A stretch of DNA of 64,000 bases from Stratiolaelaps scimitus (Eukaryota; Arthropoda; Arachnida; Mesostigmata; Laelapidae): NCBI GenBank assembly GCA_019614645.1, contig JABWDB010000007.1, forward strand, positions 8,011,501 through 8,075,500, written 5' to 3'. Numbering within the stretch: position 1 is the first letter of the stretch; each line of letters opens with the position of its first letter. Position numbers and translations under genes: made by a program. The notes beneath the pieces are model-generated. The model searched no databases. It was not told the origin of the DNA and saw only the letters and a program-made list of their open reading frames with translations. Of the stretch, positions 39,720-52,471 are shown piece after piece.

Positions 39720-42700
39720 GTAAGTGAATGCATATACAACGCTGTACCACGGTGGCGTACACAGCCATCATCGAGGTGGTGCCAATCGTCATGGCAGGAG
39801 CAGCAGCAGCACCACAAAGTTGAAGTGGCCGTCGCGATTTCACGAGCGTCACTTTTGTCTTCGACTGCTTCACTGGCTCTCACTGAAATGGCAAAATCTG
39901 GCGCCATCAATGCACGCGCGCACTCACGCACACACATACACAGTTAGACACCGAGAGAGTTTTCACACATGGCTGTAGTCATCCGCTGCAGTTGAACGCC
40001 CTCAACGGCAGCCAGCCAATATTTTCGGATTGGAGGCAATTTTCGGATTCTCGGATGTCGGGTCCGTTCATTTCGGCCGAGTCGTCTCGAAGACGGTATT
40101 GTACAATATAGTTCAATTTTTTCCGCCCATTCGGAACGATGTGAAAATGGGGAAGATCCTCTGGAAAAAAACGTCTTCGGGAAATATGACAGAAATGAAT
40201 TTCTGGTTAACTAGCTCGTAGAATAATAGAAGCGTGAATAGAATAATCACAACACTTTCGATGAGTTTATGCTGCCGGTTCCGGAGCGTGATACGGCGCG
40301 GTTATAGCCCGTCACTATAATAATAGTAAGCTAGCTATTCGTGAGTGCATTATCGCACATGGTTCTTCTTATAAGTATTTGTGCGGTTGTCGCATACGCA
40401 ACCAGTGGTGTCTAGGTTTTAATGGTGAATGGAGCTGGTGTTAGATGGCAGAACAAAACGATGTGGTGAAACGAATGGTGTGCTAAGGAGAGGGTTCAGT
40501 TGATTACACGAAATCCAATGGTTTGTTATAGCACGGATATAGGAGATTTGGGTGATTCATAAATAAGGTTGTTTGACCCGGGTGTCGTTTGTGTGTTTAG
40601 TGCCAATTGCCGCGGTTTGTTTTGACGAGTGCAAATGAATCTCAATGGGTGATAATGCATCTAAGCACCTAAAATAACTAGACTTTCAGCTTTACTTTAC
40701 AATTTGAATCAACGATTCTTGACTTGAAGTACCATATGCCTGAGCTGAATCTGTCTCAAGACTCATCTCACGATTGGCGGACAATTCCACTGTACATTTT
40801 GCACACAATAACGAAGGTAAAGTCAAGCGAAGTTCGTGTGTGTCCCTGAGCAGGACGTGGGACAATTTGAATAGCAGACTTAGCAGAATAGCTTAAGAGA
40901 AACTAGCATCAGAATGGTTTGTTTATCACAATTACCATAACGGTTCAAGTAGTACAATTAAGATAACGATTTAATAAGTATAATTAGCAGAACGGTGTTA
41001 TTAGTACAGCCGAACATCAGTAATAGTCTCTACAGGGTGTTCAGTCCTACTGAATGTTACATATGTACGCTGGGGCCTTCAGACCTTCGACTGATCCAAA
41101 TTAAACAACCGCCTTTAATTAAATCGCTCTATTTCTATTCAACAGAAGCAAAAAAGCCGTACCGTCTATATTCCTATTTGTGAGGGTATCCAGATACACA
41201 TATATGCATTTTTGTACTATTTTTTGCTACTTTCGAGGCGTTGTTATTTGGGCCATGTTTCGGAATTGTTTTTATATTTCTTCAAACCTATATGTCCTAC
41301 AGAATTCGAACCGGATCAATATAAAATCTGATATATAATAGTATATCCACTGCATGTCTATTTGATCCTCCTTTGGTTATATAACAGCTCATTACTGAAC
41401 ATTAAATGGAGCTGTTTAGTGAAACGGGGTGTCTGCCGGGCTGTGCATCGGCTTGCCGCCGTATCAATGTGGCAACAGAGGAATCGCTCACGTATTTCAC
41501 GTTGAGCCTAGCCGTCTTCCTGTCCATCTCCATCCACATGTATATATATGTGTGTGTGTAGTGTCAACGATGTTGACACAAGCTGGAACAAAAATTAGAT
41601 TATTATGCTTGTTGCGACGGAATAAGCCCATACGTAGTCGACCTACGAGAACCTAAGCTAGAATACACCTACTTGCTGTAATCACTGCTCACATAAAGTT
41701 GGCCGAAATAAATAGTTAAACGATTAATGAATATTTAAAGGAATACCACAAACATTGCACTAATACAATGCATTTCCAGTATATTGAATACGGTATAGTG
41801 GATAATGGGGACCCTGCATTTGAAAACCTTGCTCTCAATCATTTGCATTCGCTTCTTAGCACTATGTGAAATTACACGATCGTTTAGAATGATACCGAGA
41901 TTCCCGTAAGCTTAACAAATTCGCATTGTTATACAGTGAATGACTTTCCCCTTCCGTTGCGTCGTTCAAACATCGCATTTTGAATCCTTCAACTGACCAT
42001 GAATAAGCGAATTAGGTAAGCTCACAGCAACGTCGGGATAAAACGGACGTATACATATGAAATTACTGCGGAGGAGGTACTTGTGGAGCAAAATGTGGCA
42101 ATGTGTGTTCACAGTATTGGTCGAGAAGTATTGGTGGTGAATTCGAATGTACTCCAATCCTGGACTACACCTACTAAGGTGCAATTTACCCGCTGAGCCT
42201 CAGGGCGTTTTTGTCTAGCTGTCTTGTCATGTCATCTCTGCTATTATATATGAATGTGTTATGTATGAATTATGTACGGATAAACACGAAGTGTACTGAC
42301 GATCGTTAGATCGTTGGCTAAAGTCTGCCTTGTGAGCAAGGACTACAAAGTGACGTCTCACCATTCCAAAACTCATTCTCCGTCATAAGAAAAAACAAAG
42401 TTGCGAAGGATATTCTAGGTTGAATGAGGTCTCGGCGCTTCCCGGTACGTACACGATTGGGTAAGGTTAATAGCCACACAACACAGTATCGGGCCGTTAA
42501 GCTAGAATGACCAAATCCGCTGCACACCCTGTCAAGCACTGGTCAACTGGCGGATCCTTCCAGATGAACGAGCTACCATTTCATTAATGTTCTACTATTG
42601 CCGCGGCTGCTGTTGCTATGACCAGACCATTTTTCGTCACCGTTCATCTTCGACCATCCTCGTCTCGGTCTTCTTCTTATGTGAAGACTGCTTCTGAGGG

Positions 42701-45700
42701 CCATCTCTGCTCGAGGGGGGATTTTGCTTGTGCCGCTGTTGGCGCCAAGTAAACCTAATCCCAGCCAAGCTATTGTCACTGTTCTATGCTAACTCATTGT
42801 TATTTATTGGTAGTGCTTGCTGTGAGCTTTTCTACTGGGATAGATAATCTAGGGATCAAGTTGACACGGAGTGGGCAACACCTCGTTGAGTCGGTGTTGT
42901 CAGCTTGTAAACTGATATTGCGAAGTTTTGCTGTGAGTTAGATGGTCATACGTTACGTCATAAACACAAGCGGCTCAGAGAATTAACGTTGGGGGTGTGC
43001 ACATGTGCTAGTAACTGATTAAGTAATAAGGCTTTTATTTTTGTGGAAGCCAAACATTTAGGTGGATGTATACGTGCGGTATCTTCTTAAACATTCGATT
43101 TGTTCTAATGGGTTCTTCTCAACTGTAACTTTAATACCCAACGTGCCTAGTAAAATAGCTCGCATATTACTGCTCCAGAATTCACGCTCCAAATTCGCTC
43201 ATTAGCTTGGAGCAACTTTAAGCCACAGAGTCAAACGCGAAATCTTGAATTTCCATTCTATATATTAGACCCATAGCAATTTTGCTTTGTGGGAAATATT
43301 TGATCGTCTATGGCTATCACTGCATCCTATAATATCTCTCCAAACAAGTATCTATAGTTCGTCTGACGCCGTCACAATCCGCTGGAGAAGTCACTTGGTT
43401 GACAAGCATTTCGAGAGCATTACATCAAACGCAGACAGCTGAGTGAGACACGAGTCGGGGCCGTTGCAACATTTCCACGTTTTTCACGTTGCTTTTCACG
43501 TTTGCTCACAGTGCGATATTGAGTACGCAGCGAATCGACTGAATCGACTGGGCGTTGCCCGTGGTCAAACAGCCAAAGGACGACGAGGGACGAGAACTGA
43601 GACAATTCTTTTATCACTGACCAACAACCGCAACGGATGACACGGATGGGGCACGCCACAGCCGTCTGTACAATGCAGGATGTACAATGAGCAGTGCGGG
43701 GCTCGTCCATGCTGCTGCGTTCAACAACAATAAGAATTGAACAAGAACAAAAACCCGACGAAGACGACAGCAACAACAACAACAACGACAACAATAACAG
43801 AAAAACACAACAAAATAACACAGTATAGACGCTGTTATGTTAGCAAACAAAGACTGTGCATGTGCCGGAGGTAGGTAGATTATCAATGGCAGAAAACACG
43901 GCCAACACTGCGACGAATGGCTTTACATTTTCCCAAGGGACTCAAAGGGAATCGCTGGCGTATGGCAATGTATTTTTTGTCGCCTTCGGTACAGCATCTA
44001 CATCGTAGGGTAATATGCGATGCATCAGCCAGCAACGTCGTTTCCAGACCCGAGTCTTTCGGTGGGCCAGACGAAAATGACGAAGTGGTATCAGGGTATC
44101 CCGCTCGAGAACCGGGACGAGCCGAAACCAATTGAAATAGTGTAAATACCTGACGCACGCCATTAGCAGGACATCCGCCATCCACAATATATCGTAGGCT
44201 GTGCGATGCGCGTAACAGATCGGTTTGATCAATCCGTCATAAGCGAAAGGCGTTCAGTGGTTCTTTTGTCGGCGTGCTCATCCGAACATGATGAAACGAT
44301 GACTCATACGGTGACCAACTCCATCGGCATTGAATCATCCACGGGCAACGGAGTTCAATCCACTCGCTGATGAGGCGCGATAGAGCGGGCCATTAAGGCA
44401 AGCGATGGACACTCATCCGATACACGGATCGCTTGCCTTTGTAGTGTACATGTGTGCCATTTGTGGCACGAGACAATGTGTGCCATTTGGAGATACGGAA
44501 GATAAATTCGACAGTAAATTCGATTCTTTGCCATAGAAGATATCGATGAAAATTGGTGTAATTTATCGCGAATACATATATACATGTCGTTCATGTTTTT
44601 TTTTGCTTGACAGAAAGTACCGCTGTGTTAGTCTTGATCGTGAACTTCGGCGAATGTCGGTGAGGCAGCTGACTTTGTTAATTTTTTCCGAACTAAAGTT
44701 ATATTTGCTAAAGTTATTGTACGGAGAATTATCTACCACCTGATAGGTAAAGTTCCTATGTATTTATCTGTTTTCACTCCCTGCCACTCCCGGACGAATC
44801 GACGGTACTGCTTGAATTGCCGAGGGAATTAATTGACGGAAGGCTGAATTGACAGCGCACACGAAAATACGTAAAACTTTAGCGGCGCCTTTGCTGGCTG
44901 CGTGGAAAAATGGGTAGTCGCAGGGACTAACAAGCATCCGTTCTATGTTCGATCGTCAACTAAGACGAAGGTGATCCTCGCAAGTGTTCGTTACTTCCTA
45001 ATACCAGAGCTGTTACGTTTGACTAAAATCGTTACCCTGGCTGTCTTTGATACACTTAAAACTGCTCCCTATCGCTCTATGGACGATCCTCATACTCCGT
45101 GGGAAAAGAAAACGTGGAAGCCCCAGACACCGCCCCCCCCCCTCCCCCAAACCCACCCCCCGGAAACCTGCCTCCGTAATGCTCTAATTGAGCTACTTAA
45201 TTAGTAATCATAACTCTGCCATGTCATGGACGGGAGGCGGACAGCTGGTGCTCATGTCAGTGTCATGTCAATGTCATTCGTTCTAAGTCGCGTTACGCGA
45301 ACGAAGTTCATTTTAAATCAAGGAAAAGAAATGCTCAAAACAGCTGAGAACTGCGGAGCTCAACGGTCTTCAGAAGGGGACATCGCCTTCGGCTGCTCAT
45401 CAGCAACAACAAGGAAAAAAAAAACGAGAGCATCAATAACAATATTCCTGTTGCTTACCACGTGAGTGTCCATCTTCATCACCGTGTTCACCACAGCAAT
45501 AACGCTGCGCTATCAGCGAGCTGACAAAGAAAAACGCGTGACTTGTTTTCAAGCTAGTTTTCTCGCCATCCTACTATTTGGCGATTCCTATCCGTCACCG
45601 CGGATTGTTCTGCCCGCATACGTATGCATTGGCATCTTACAGAGGTATAGTTAAACACACATGAAAACTCGTGGTAACAACTGTGGCGTTTTTGGCAACC

Positions 45701-46191
45701 AGTTAACGTGGGGCACTTTCGAATTTCAACGAGTTGAGGTTGAAGATGGCCATCGGAAATGGCTAACGTGAGGTATAGGAACATCGTCAGGGACGGATCA
45801 AGTTGTTATCGGATTTATCGGACCAAGTCAGAAGATAATCGGAGAACTTCATTGCTCGGGAACTTTCTCTGTCGCGCAAAGACCGAAGACAACTATTTTT
45901 TGTTTTCTTGTCTTTAGTATATAAATAGAAATGATTAGAAAAACCAGAATGCTACACTATGTGAGAATATCACGATTGAATGACGCCGTAATTCGGTTGT
46001 AATTTTAAGCCGGAAATTACGACGGTTATTCTTAGAGTTTTTGGGAGAATATTGGTAAAGCAAACAATGATGGTACACCGCTACCACTGCCATCGGCGCT
46101 AAACTGTTGATGTGTACTCACTCCTATAACCGATTTGTATATATTTACTTAAGTCACCAGCCGCTATATTAACAACGCTGTTGTTATCCAG
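39720..46191. other. No firmly identified gene; weak exon candidates
   Basis: Mostly AT-rich, intron-like. A 39-codon frame from a good acceptor (39992) to a TAG at 40109 is polar and protein-like, but does not join in phase to the 39720 donor. Near 45.2-45.46 kb an open frame ends at a GTGAGT donor (45462). A 12-bp inverted repeat lies at 44395-44439. Nothing here is recognisable by family. Confidence 0.45.
44395..44439. repeat. Perfect 12-bp inverted repeat, 21-nt spacer
   Basis: AAGGCAAGCGAT (44395-44406) and ATCGCTTGCCTT (44428-44439) are exact reverse complements. The loop shows no further pairing. The arms are short for a microRNA precursor; a small foldback element or protein-binding palindrome are other options. 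Confidence 0.9.
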
Positions 46192-46470
46192 ATCCATCCG
46201 TCGAAGGCCCAGCAATTACTGGGAATATTTGATCGATCAAGCGTCTGTCAAAGTGTTCTAACCGGTGTAAAAACAATTGGAGACCTTGAACGAGATTTCG
46301 CTTGTTACAAAGTACAAAACCACAATACCGATACCGAACAATTCTCCCCTGTCGTCGACCGGGAAGCATCGTCTGCCAGCATAACATCGGATGATCGCTT
46401 TGGCGATATCGTCCGTTCACAGCCGTCCGAAGGCTTTTCCGCCACTCTCCTACGGGAATCTTCATTGTAG
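46192..46470 (+). CDS. Candidate terminal exon of an unidentified gene
   Basis: 92 codons plus TAG after a pyrimidine-rich acceptor (cgctgttgttatccag). It begins IHPSKAQQLLGIFDRSSVCQ, continues TIGDLERDFACYKVQ, and ends in a Ser/Asp/Glu-rich tail (SSASITSDDRFGDIV, then FSATLLRESSL). If real, it closes a + strand gene about 1 kb upstream of the lipase's first recognised exon. The minus strand over 46305-46580 is also open and begins with an ATG, so strand is not settled. No family recognised. Confidence 0.4.
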   Translation: MHPSKAQQLLGIFDRSSVCQSVLTGVKTIGDLERDFACYKVQNHNTDTEQFSPVVDREASSASITSDDRFGDIVRSQPSEGFSATLLRESSL

Positions 46471-46559
46471 CTGCAATTGGTTGGCGTCGATGTCGTTTTG
46501 GCTAAAAATCTTTCAAATGCCGTCAGCATCTCGACTTGACTTGACTTGTTCGACTGACT

Positions 46560-47350
46560 GACTGGCCCTACCGAAGACAAATCGCAACTCAGATCAGCCC
46601 AAGTTCGGCAGATCCGCGTCCGCCGCTGCAGGACATGTCGGCACCCGCGGCAACGCGTGGTTCAGCTTCTGCCGTCGTCATCCTCGGCTTCGCCTGTCAG
46701 CTGTCGCCGTCGCCGACCCGACGCTGATGCCGACTGGGGACGCGAGGCCCGCACGTGTGCACGAGTGTAACATTGGTGGGAAAAATGTAATCAAAGGAAA
46801 GTTATCGTCGCTCTGAGTTCCTGTAGCGTGCTTGTGGCCAGCGTGCAGCTAGAACCAGCCGACTCGTCTTGCGAACGATTCTGGGTAACGTTCGCTGAAG
46901 AGGCTGCGGCCATATAACCCTGGCTATATATGTTACTATAAACTTGTTTGACGTTGTGTTCTTTACGGCAATCACACGGAGTACAGCTTGCGTGATAAGG
47001 TCGCTGCACATGGAAACATCGACCAGTTCGACCTTGCGGGTGTTTTCCTGTTTGGCGGGTCGTCTCGCTGCCATATGCCCGCCTCTGTTCCAGCTTCAGC
47101 GGGTGCATAACCTTTATTTTTCTTCGTGTACATACAATGGCTCGTACAGCCGGCTGGGCAGGATCGACAATAGCGCCCCACCCGAGAGTGTCGATTCCAA
47201 TGTTCTGCCCTGGTCCCTTACGTGCAACCTCGCCGAACGCGGCGCGTTGTTCACTACAGGCTTTATTCGTTGTTCAGTGCATCATCTTCGATCATTTTGC
47301 GTCCGATCTCTCCCTGCTACATCATTCCGGATCGCGTTCTTCTTTTTGTC
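46560..47350. promoter_or_regulatory. GC-rich region at the 5' end of the lipase (promoter-like)
   Basis: GC-rich stretch between the candidate terminal exon ending at 46470 and the lipase signal-peptide exon. Long frames are open on both strands (for example minus 46802-47074 and plus 46944-47426), as expected from GC richness. Position suggests it contains the lipase promoter and perhaps a further 5' exon. Confidence 0.35.
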
Positions 47351-47414
47351 AACGGCGTTTATACTGTTGGCTGAGGCGGCGGCGGTAGGAGCAGCCGACG
47401 AAGAACAGCTCGCG
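47010..47414 (+). CDS. Lipase exon 1 (5' end unresolved): signal peptide or anchor
   Basis: The secure part is about 47320-47414. It encodes a hydrophobic run (IAFFFLSTAFILLA) followed by a small-residue stretch (EAAAVGAADEEQLA), then a GTGACC donor at 47415. Its phase 0 end fits exon 2 exactly. This looks like a signal peptide followed by a short acidic propeptide. The nearest upstream in-frame ATG is at 47010, which would put about 105 residues before the hydrophobic segment. That is unusual for this secreted family. A separate upstream exon supplying the ATG, joined at an acceptor such as the ones after 47259 or 47277, is an alternative. The given start is therefore a placeholder. Confidence 0.55.
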
Positions 47415-50400
47415 GTGACCCTATAGTTGAGGGCGGATCTATACTTAAGCAAGTGGATATGCAAATACATTGATAGAATGAAACACAAATAAATAAACAC
47501 GCCTACGTCGACAGCAGCCACAGCAGCAGCAGTAGAAGCCACAGTAGCGTCAGATCAACAGCGATACTGCCGGAGTGGAGTCGGGACACTTCTGTCGACA
47601 GAAGAGGTCTAACAGAGCTGAATCTATCAAAGCGGCCACCGACGAAATTGACGGTTTGCACCCTACCCAAGCGTAGTTTACGGAGCGGCGCAGTGGAGCT
47701 GTTGACTTTCGTTGATACCTGCCTATTCAATGCGATTTCTGTTAGACGCTATTATATCTACGTAGTCGGCTGTGTGTGAGCGTGGTCGTGACTAAACATA
47801 AAAATGGAAGAATCAACATATCCGAAGACAACGAACAAACAGCTATATTGTCTTGTAATGCTGATCTTGGCTCGGTTTCTATGAAAAAAAATAGGTTTGT
47901 TTGAGTCGACCATTTCACACATACGTCTAGCCGCCTGTGCTTTAGCGTTAAACAGATACTAGAGAAGATTACGATAATAGTAATAATAATAATAGTAATA
48001 ATACTAATAGTAAAAGTACCTCCAACTGTATGTGTGGGCTACAGTTTTGGGAAAATTAAAACAAAAAACACTTAAAGCATCATGGGCAAACTCAAATCAA
48101 TCAACGTCGTTCTTGACGACGACATTTGAAACTCTGTTATCCTGTGTTCTCCTCGTTATCAGTCTCTAGGCAGTCTGGGATGGGATGCAGACCCTGAGGA
48201 AAACGAATTGATAGAATTGGTGAGATCATCGATCATTCTTCAATTGTCACGGAGTCAACTTATCTCTAGCTAAATAAGCTTTGTCATCTGTCTGCTCTGT
48301 CATTCAAATGCACTCGTCTTTGGGCCAACGAACTTCGACCAAATAACTCGCAATTGCTTCAGACAACTGGAGGATTGATTTTCAGCCTTCATTTTTGCTG
48401 CCAATATGCAGTGGAAAAATTAATTAACCAATATAGCATGTCGTTCGTGTGTGTACGATGACTGGGTGTACGGTCTTTCTTAGTCTTTTAGAAATCAGTT
48501 AAAAATAAAATACAATTCTAAGAAGTTTGTGAAAACTTAAACTATGACATTTCCTAGATTCCAATTCATGACTGATAAATTCATGGCGAAGATAGATGGA
48601 GACCGGTAAGCATCAAATGACGATCTTAGACAGTGTAGTATACACAAAGGTCGAACCTTCGGCCAACAGCCCGAAATACCCAATATGCAAGACTAGAGTG
48701 CCTTCATTGTTTTTAAAATATTTGCGGGCTACCCGGAGGGGGGCACAGCAAGCCAGCTTCTCTATATAGCTAGTTCGCTCACCGCACTTCGAGCGAGAAG
48801 ACGATTTTCATTTTAAAAAAAATCTCATCTTTTTCTATAATAAGTCAGCGACATGCTATGGCTATGGTTCTCGTACCTTTATTCCTGAACCTGATTTTGC
48901 CCAGGTTCGTCGTCATCGCTATAATGTGTTCTCTTCAATCCAAGCCATATATGTAGACACAACCGCACGAAACCGTCGAAATTGTAAAAGCCGTTTTTGA
49001 GATCTTCGATGCATACATGCAAATGTCACGCTTTTTTTCAGTGTAGGATAGTGCTGGTAGACGCAACCGATTGCGCTTGTTATACTCACGGCATTTTGTA
49101 TATTTTTCGAGGTGACTAACTATGATATTTCTCTGCCGTTTTTTGCGTGTTGACATGAAATTGAATGCAGGTTGGCCTGGTTCGCAAGTTCCGCTATCCT
49201 GTGGAGCAGTATCCAGTACTAACGAAGGATGGCTATTTGCTGAGTCTCGTGCGCATCCCGTTATCGCGAGGGATACCCAAAAGCTTCAAGATCAGACCAG
49301 GACCGCCCGTGTTGTTCGTTCATGGTACGTGAAAGTAAATCACTTCTAGGGATGATATCTGATCGATATTCTCGTCTAGATTTACTCGGATGCTTTAAAT
49401 TCACAAAGCGGCACACGATACAGCTGCCGTGCATCATATCATAGTTATTGGTCGGGCCACAGGTCAATCTGATTTTGATCAGGGTACTCAACGAAGCCGG
49501 CCTGAAGCATCCAGTTCTGTAAAAGGCGACGGTGGCTAGATCTATCTGTCTGTAGAAAATTCGTTGGAAAATTCCTACCCTCAAATACTAGACACACGAG
49601 GCGCATGTGTGTTGCAGCAAACGAATACATGTTTAAGGTTAAAAAGAAAAAAATTATATCACACGTAGCCAATATACTATATATATGCATACTGATTAAT
49701 ATACGTATATATACGTATACTGATTAATAAATGCATTTGCGCTCGATGATTAGGTATATCATGTTATTATTATTATTATTTTACATTCGTTATGCCTCTG
49801 CATCTCATTGCGATAGTCACACGCAGTCAGCTCGTTATCACATTTGAAGTTTTAGAATTTTATCGAAGACGCCAAATTTGCATCGTAAATTCCCAATTCT
49901 CTTTCCTTCCCTATGGAGTCAGCGCCCAAATATAATACATTTCACCTGCGATCGGTGTTAAATATTGCTGTGCGTGCGTGTGGACATACTCGAGGGATCG
50001 ACGCCCCACGACTTACTGATAACTCAGTGACGCCGTGCAATGAATCGCGGTCAGTCTCCTGTGGCGATGAAACTTTATCCGGCAGCACTAAAGTTTACGT
50101 ATGCCCATCGGCCTGTCCCAGCCCTAAACCGCTGCCCCCCACCCCCCTCCGTTGCCGTCGCCGTTATTTTGTATTTGTGTATGAATAATAAAATCATCGA
50201 TTATAGCGACATTGTCGGCATAAGCGGCATTTAGAGCTAACTGTGGCCCTCGTAGTTGAAATGAAACTGGACCAAGCACGTTCATGATGAACGGGTTTGC
50301 AAGCGGTGTACACGATTTTCTTGGCGGATTCATGGCTTAAACAGTCGTGCTCCTTCTCCAACACCCTCGTTGAGCACTGAGCCCAAGAACATAGCGAGCA

Positions 50401-52439
50401 GGCAGCGACGTTCGTTTTCGCGTCGACAGATACGAGGTGCCATAACCTCAAGGGCAGGGGATGTGAACACCAAGTGTAGCGATGAATATTCGATAATAAT
50501 AATAATAATTCGATCAACTATGATTATAAATAGCAGGACATGACTGTTGCCGGCCGGACACGTGTTTCCATCTCTGCTCTTTCAGTATCGGGGAGGTTGA
50601 GCCGAATTGTAGCGAACGCCAACGGTATACACAGGCATAGCGTTGAACGAACAGTATCCGTGGCTAGCGGACGTTTTTTCGTCGTTCGTGTGTCGGTTAT
50701 CTCTCTGCGTGTGTGTGTGTGTGCCTGTGTGCGTGTAAACCTGTGTCGTACGCGTCACAAATAGCCGTTTCCGCTGGTGGGATCTGTCGCCAAGTGCCGC
50801 CGCTCAATCGTGCGGCACTCAATCCATTTCGAGCAACTACAGCGGGAGCAGTGAGTACAGTAGAAGCAGCCGAAAAAACGGCTCCATCAACCTCGTGTCC
50901 ATCTCCCTGCACGTGTTTTTGTGTGTGTGTGTGTGTGTGTGTATGTGTGTATGTGTATATCGATCGTTGACGCTATTTCAGCTGCTTTGGCTAGCGATCA
51001 CAAACGCAATCTGACATTCTAACCCAGCCCGCAGGCGGCAAACACCGGTAGGAGATTGTGATGGACGGTGGAGAGCCGTCCAGTCAGCAGTAGTGTTCAC
51101 TTACCCCCGGGGTACCTGCAGACCTGTGCGCGTATCGCGGTGTGCGCGAAGATCCCCTGCTGCTCTTTAGCCAGATCTATTCGCAGCTGCTTGCCGGCTA
51201 CTGCTACTATTGACTACTTCGTTCGAGCTGAAAAATGGGACATTTGCATTTATGCGCAGCCATTCTTTTTTGATGTTAAGAATGTAATTTAGATATTGGA
51301 TGTCGACGTTTACCACGGCAGTGCAATTGCGATTGTGTTTAGATTTTGACAGCCAATGTAATCTGTGCTGAGTAGGCTAACGAAATCTCATATCATATCC
51401 GTAGTGTCATACGGTGTAATTAGAATTTATTGTATACATCTATTGTCAATCTCCGCTGTATCATACCATAACTTTGTCATGATGATACCTATGTAGAAGG
51501 TCAATTGGGACAGGAGGTTTCTATCAACAAACATTTGGAGTATGATCGGATCATGGTCGTGTGAAATTCTGTGATCACATATAGAAAATAGCGCCAATGA
51601 ATTCGTACATTGAAAGGCGCGTATTGAAAATCAAATGTGTGTATTTTATTCAAAACTACGCGCTTTGCCGTTTTCGACAACCGCTGAATATTCGGTGAAG
51701 ATTCTAACCTTGTCACGTACCTAAGCACGTGATCGCCTGTTGACCTTATATGACTCATTTTTAAATTTTTTATCCTAGCTATAAAAGCGTTGTTTTTATG
51801 ACAAAGGTAAACACACCAAGAAAATGAATAGTATGGCCAACTAATTGGACCGTCCATAAAATCTGAGGAGAATAATAACGACACGCTCCCTCTTTTCTTG
51901 ATTCATAATATTTGAGTTTATTTATGCGATTATGATACACGTGGAGTAATGGATATCGCAAACAATAGTGACCGTCATATTCATCTGTACGTTCACATAA
52001 AAAAACTAATCTTTCTTTAATTTTAGCAATTTTAGTCGCACTTGATCGCCAATTTTGCTAGGGTTCTGCTCACTGAGTCAGAATAGACGATATAAACATT
52101 GTCAATTTCCCGCGGTTCGCGGTGTCGCCTGTTTGTGATCATAAAAATGGGTGTCCACCTCGTGGTCTTCTCCACTATTTATCTATTTTTTTATTTTCAA
52201 TATAAGGACAAAGCGTATACTTTGAACAGCTTAATAAAACAGACATGGCTCTAGTAGATTTTTCTTCTTCTTTATTTTCATTCACACGAGTTGTGGAATA
52301 TTATAATATACCTATTTTACAAACAGTGTGGTAAGTTTATAAATATGTTAGAATGATTTTTCTTCTACGTACGTGAAGCTCCTTGGAGGCCACCATAACA
52401 GCCTGTTTGAGGTGATTCCCCCTACCTGGGAAACTATAC

Positions 52440-52471
<32 letters not shown>

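Noticed and set aside
43420..43821. 133-codon minus-strand frame with Leu-rich start resembling a signal peptide
   Set aside because: The Leu/Ser/Cys richness comes from GTT/GTC triplet repeats read on the minus strand; two overlapping minus frames are equally open.
48935..49156. Minus-strand ATG frame with GTGAGT donor near 49091
   Set aside because: Basic 22-residue peptide antisense to the intron just before lipase exon 3; no partner exon or family, so likely chance.
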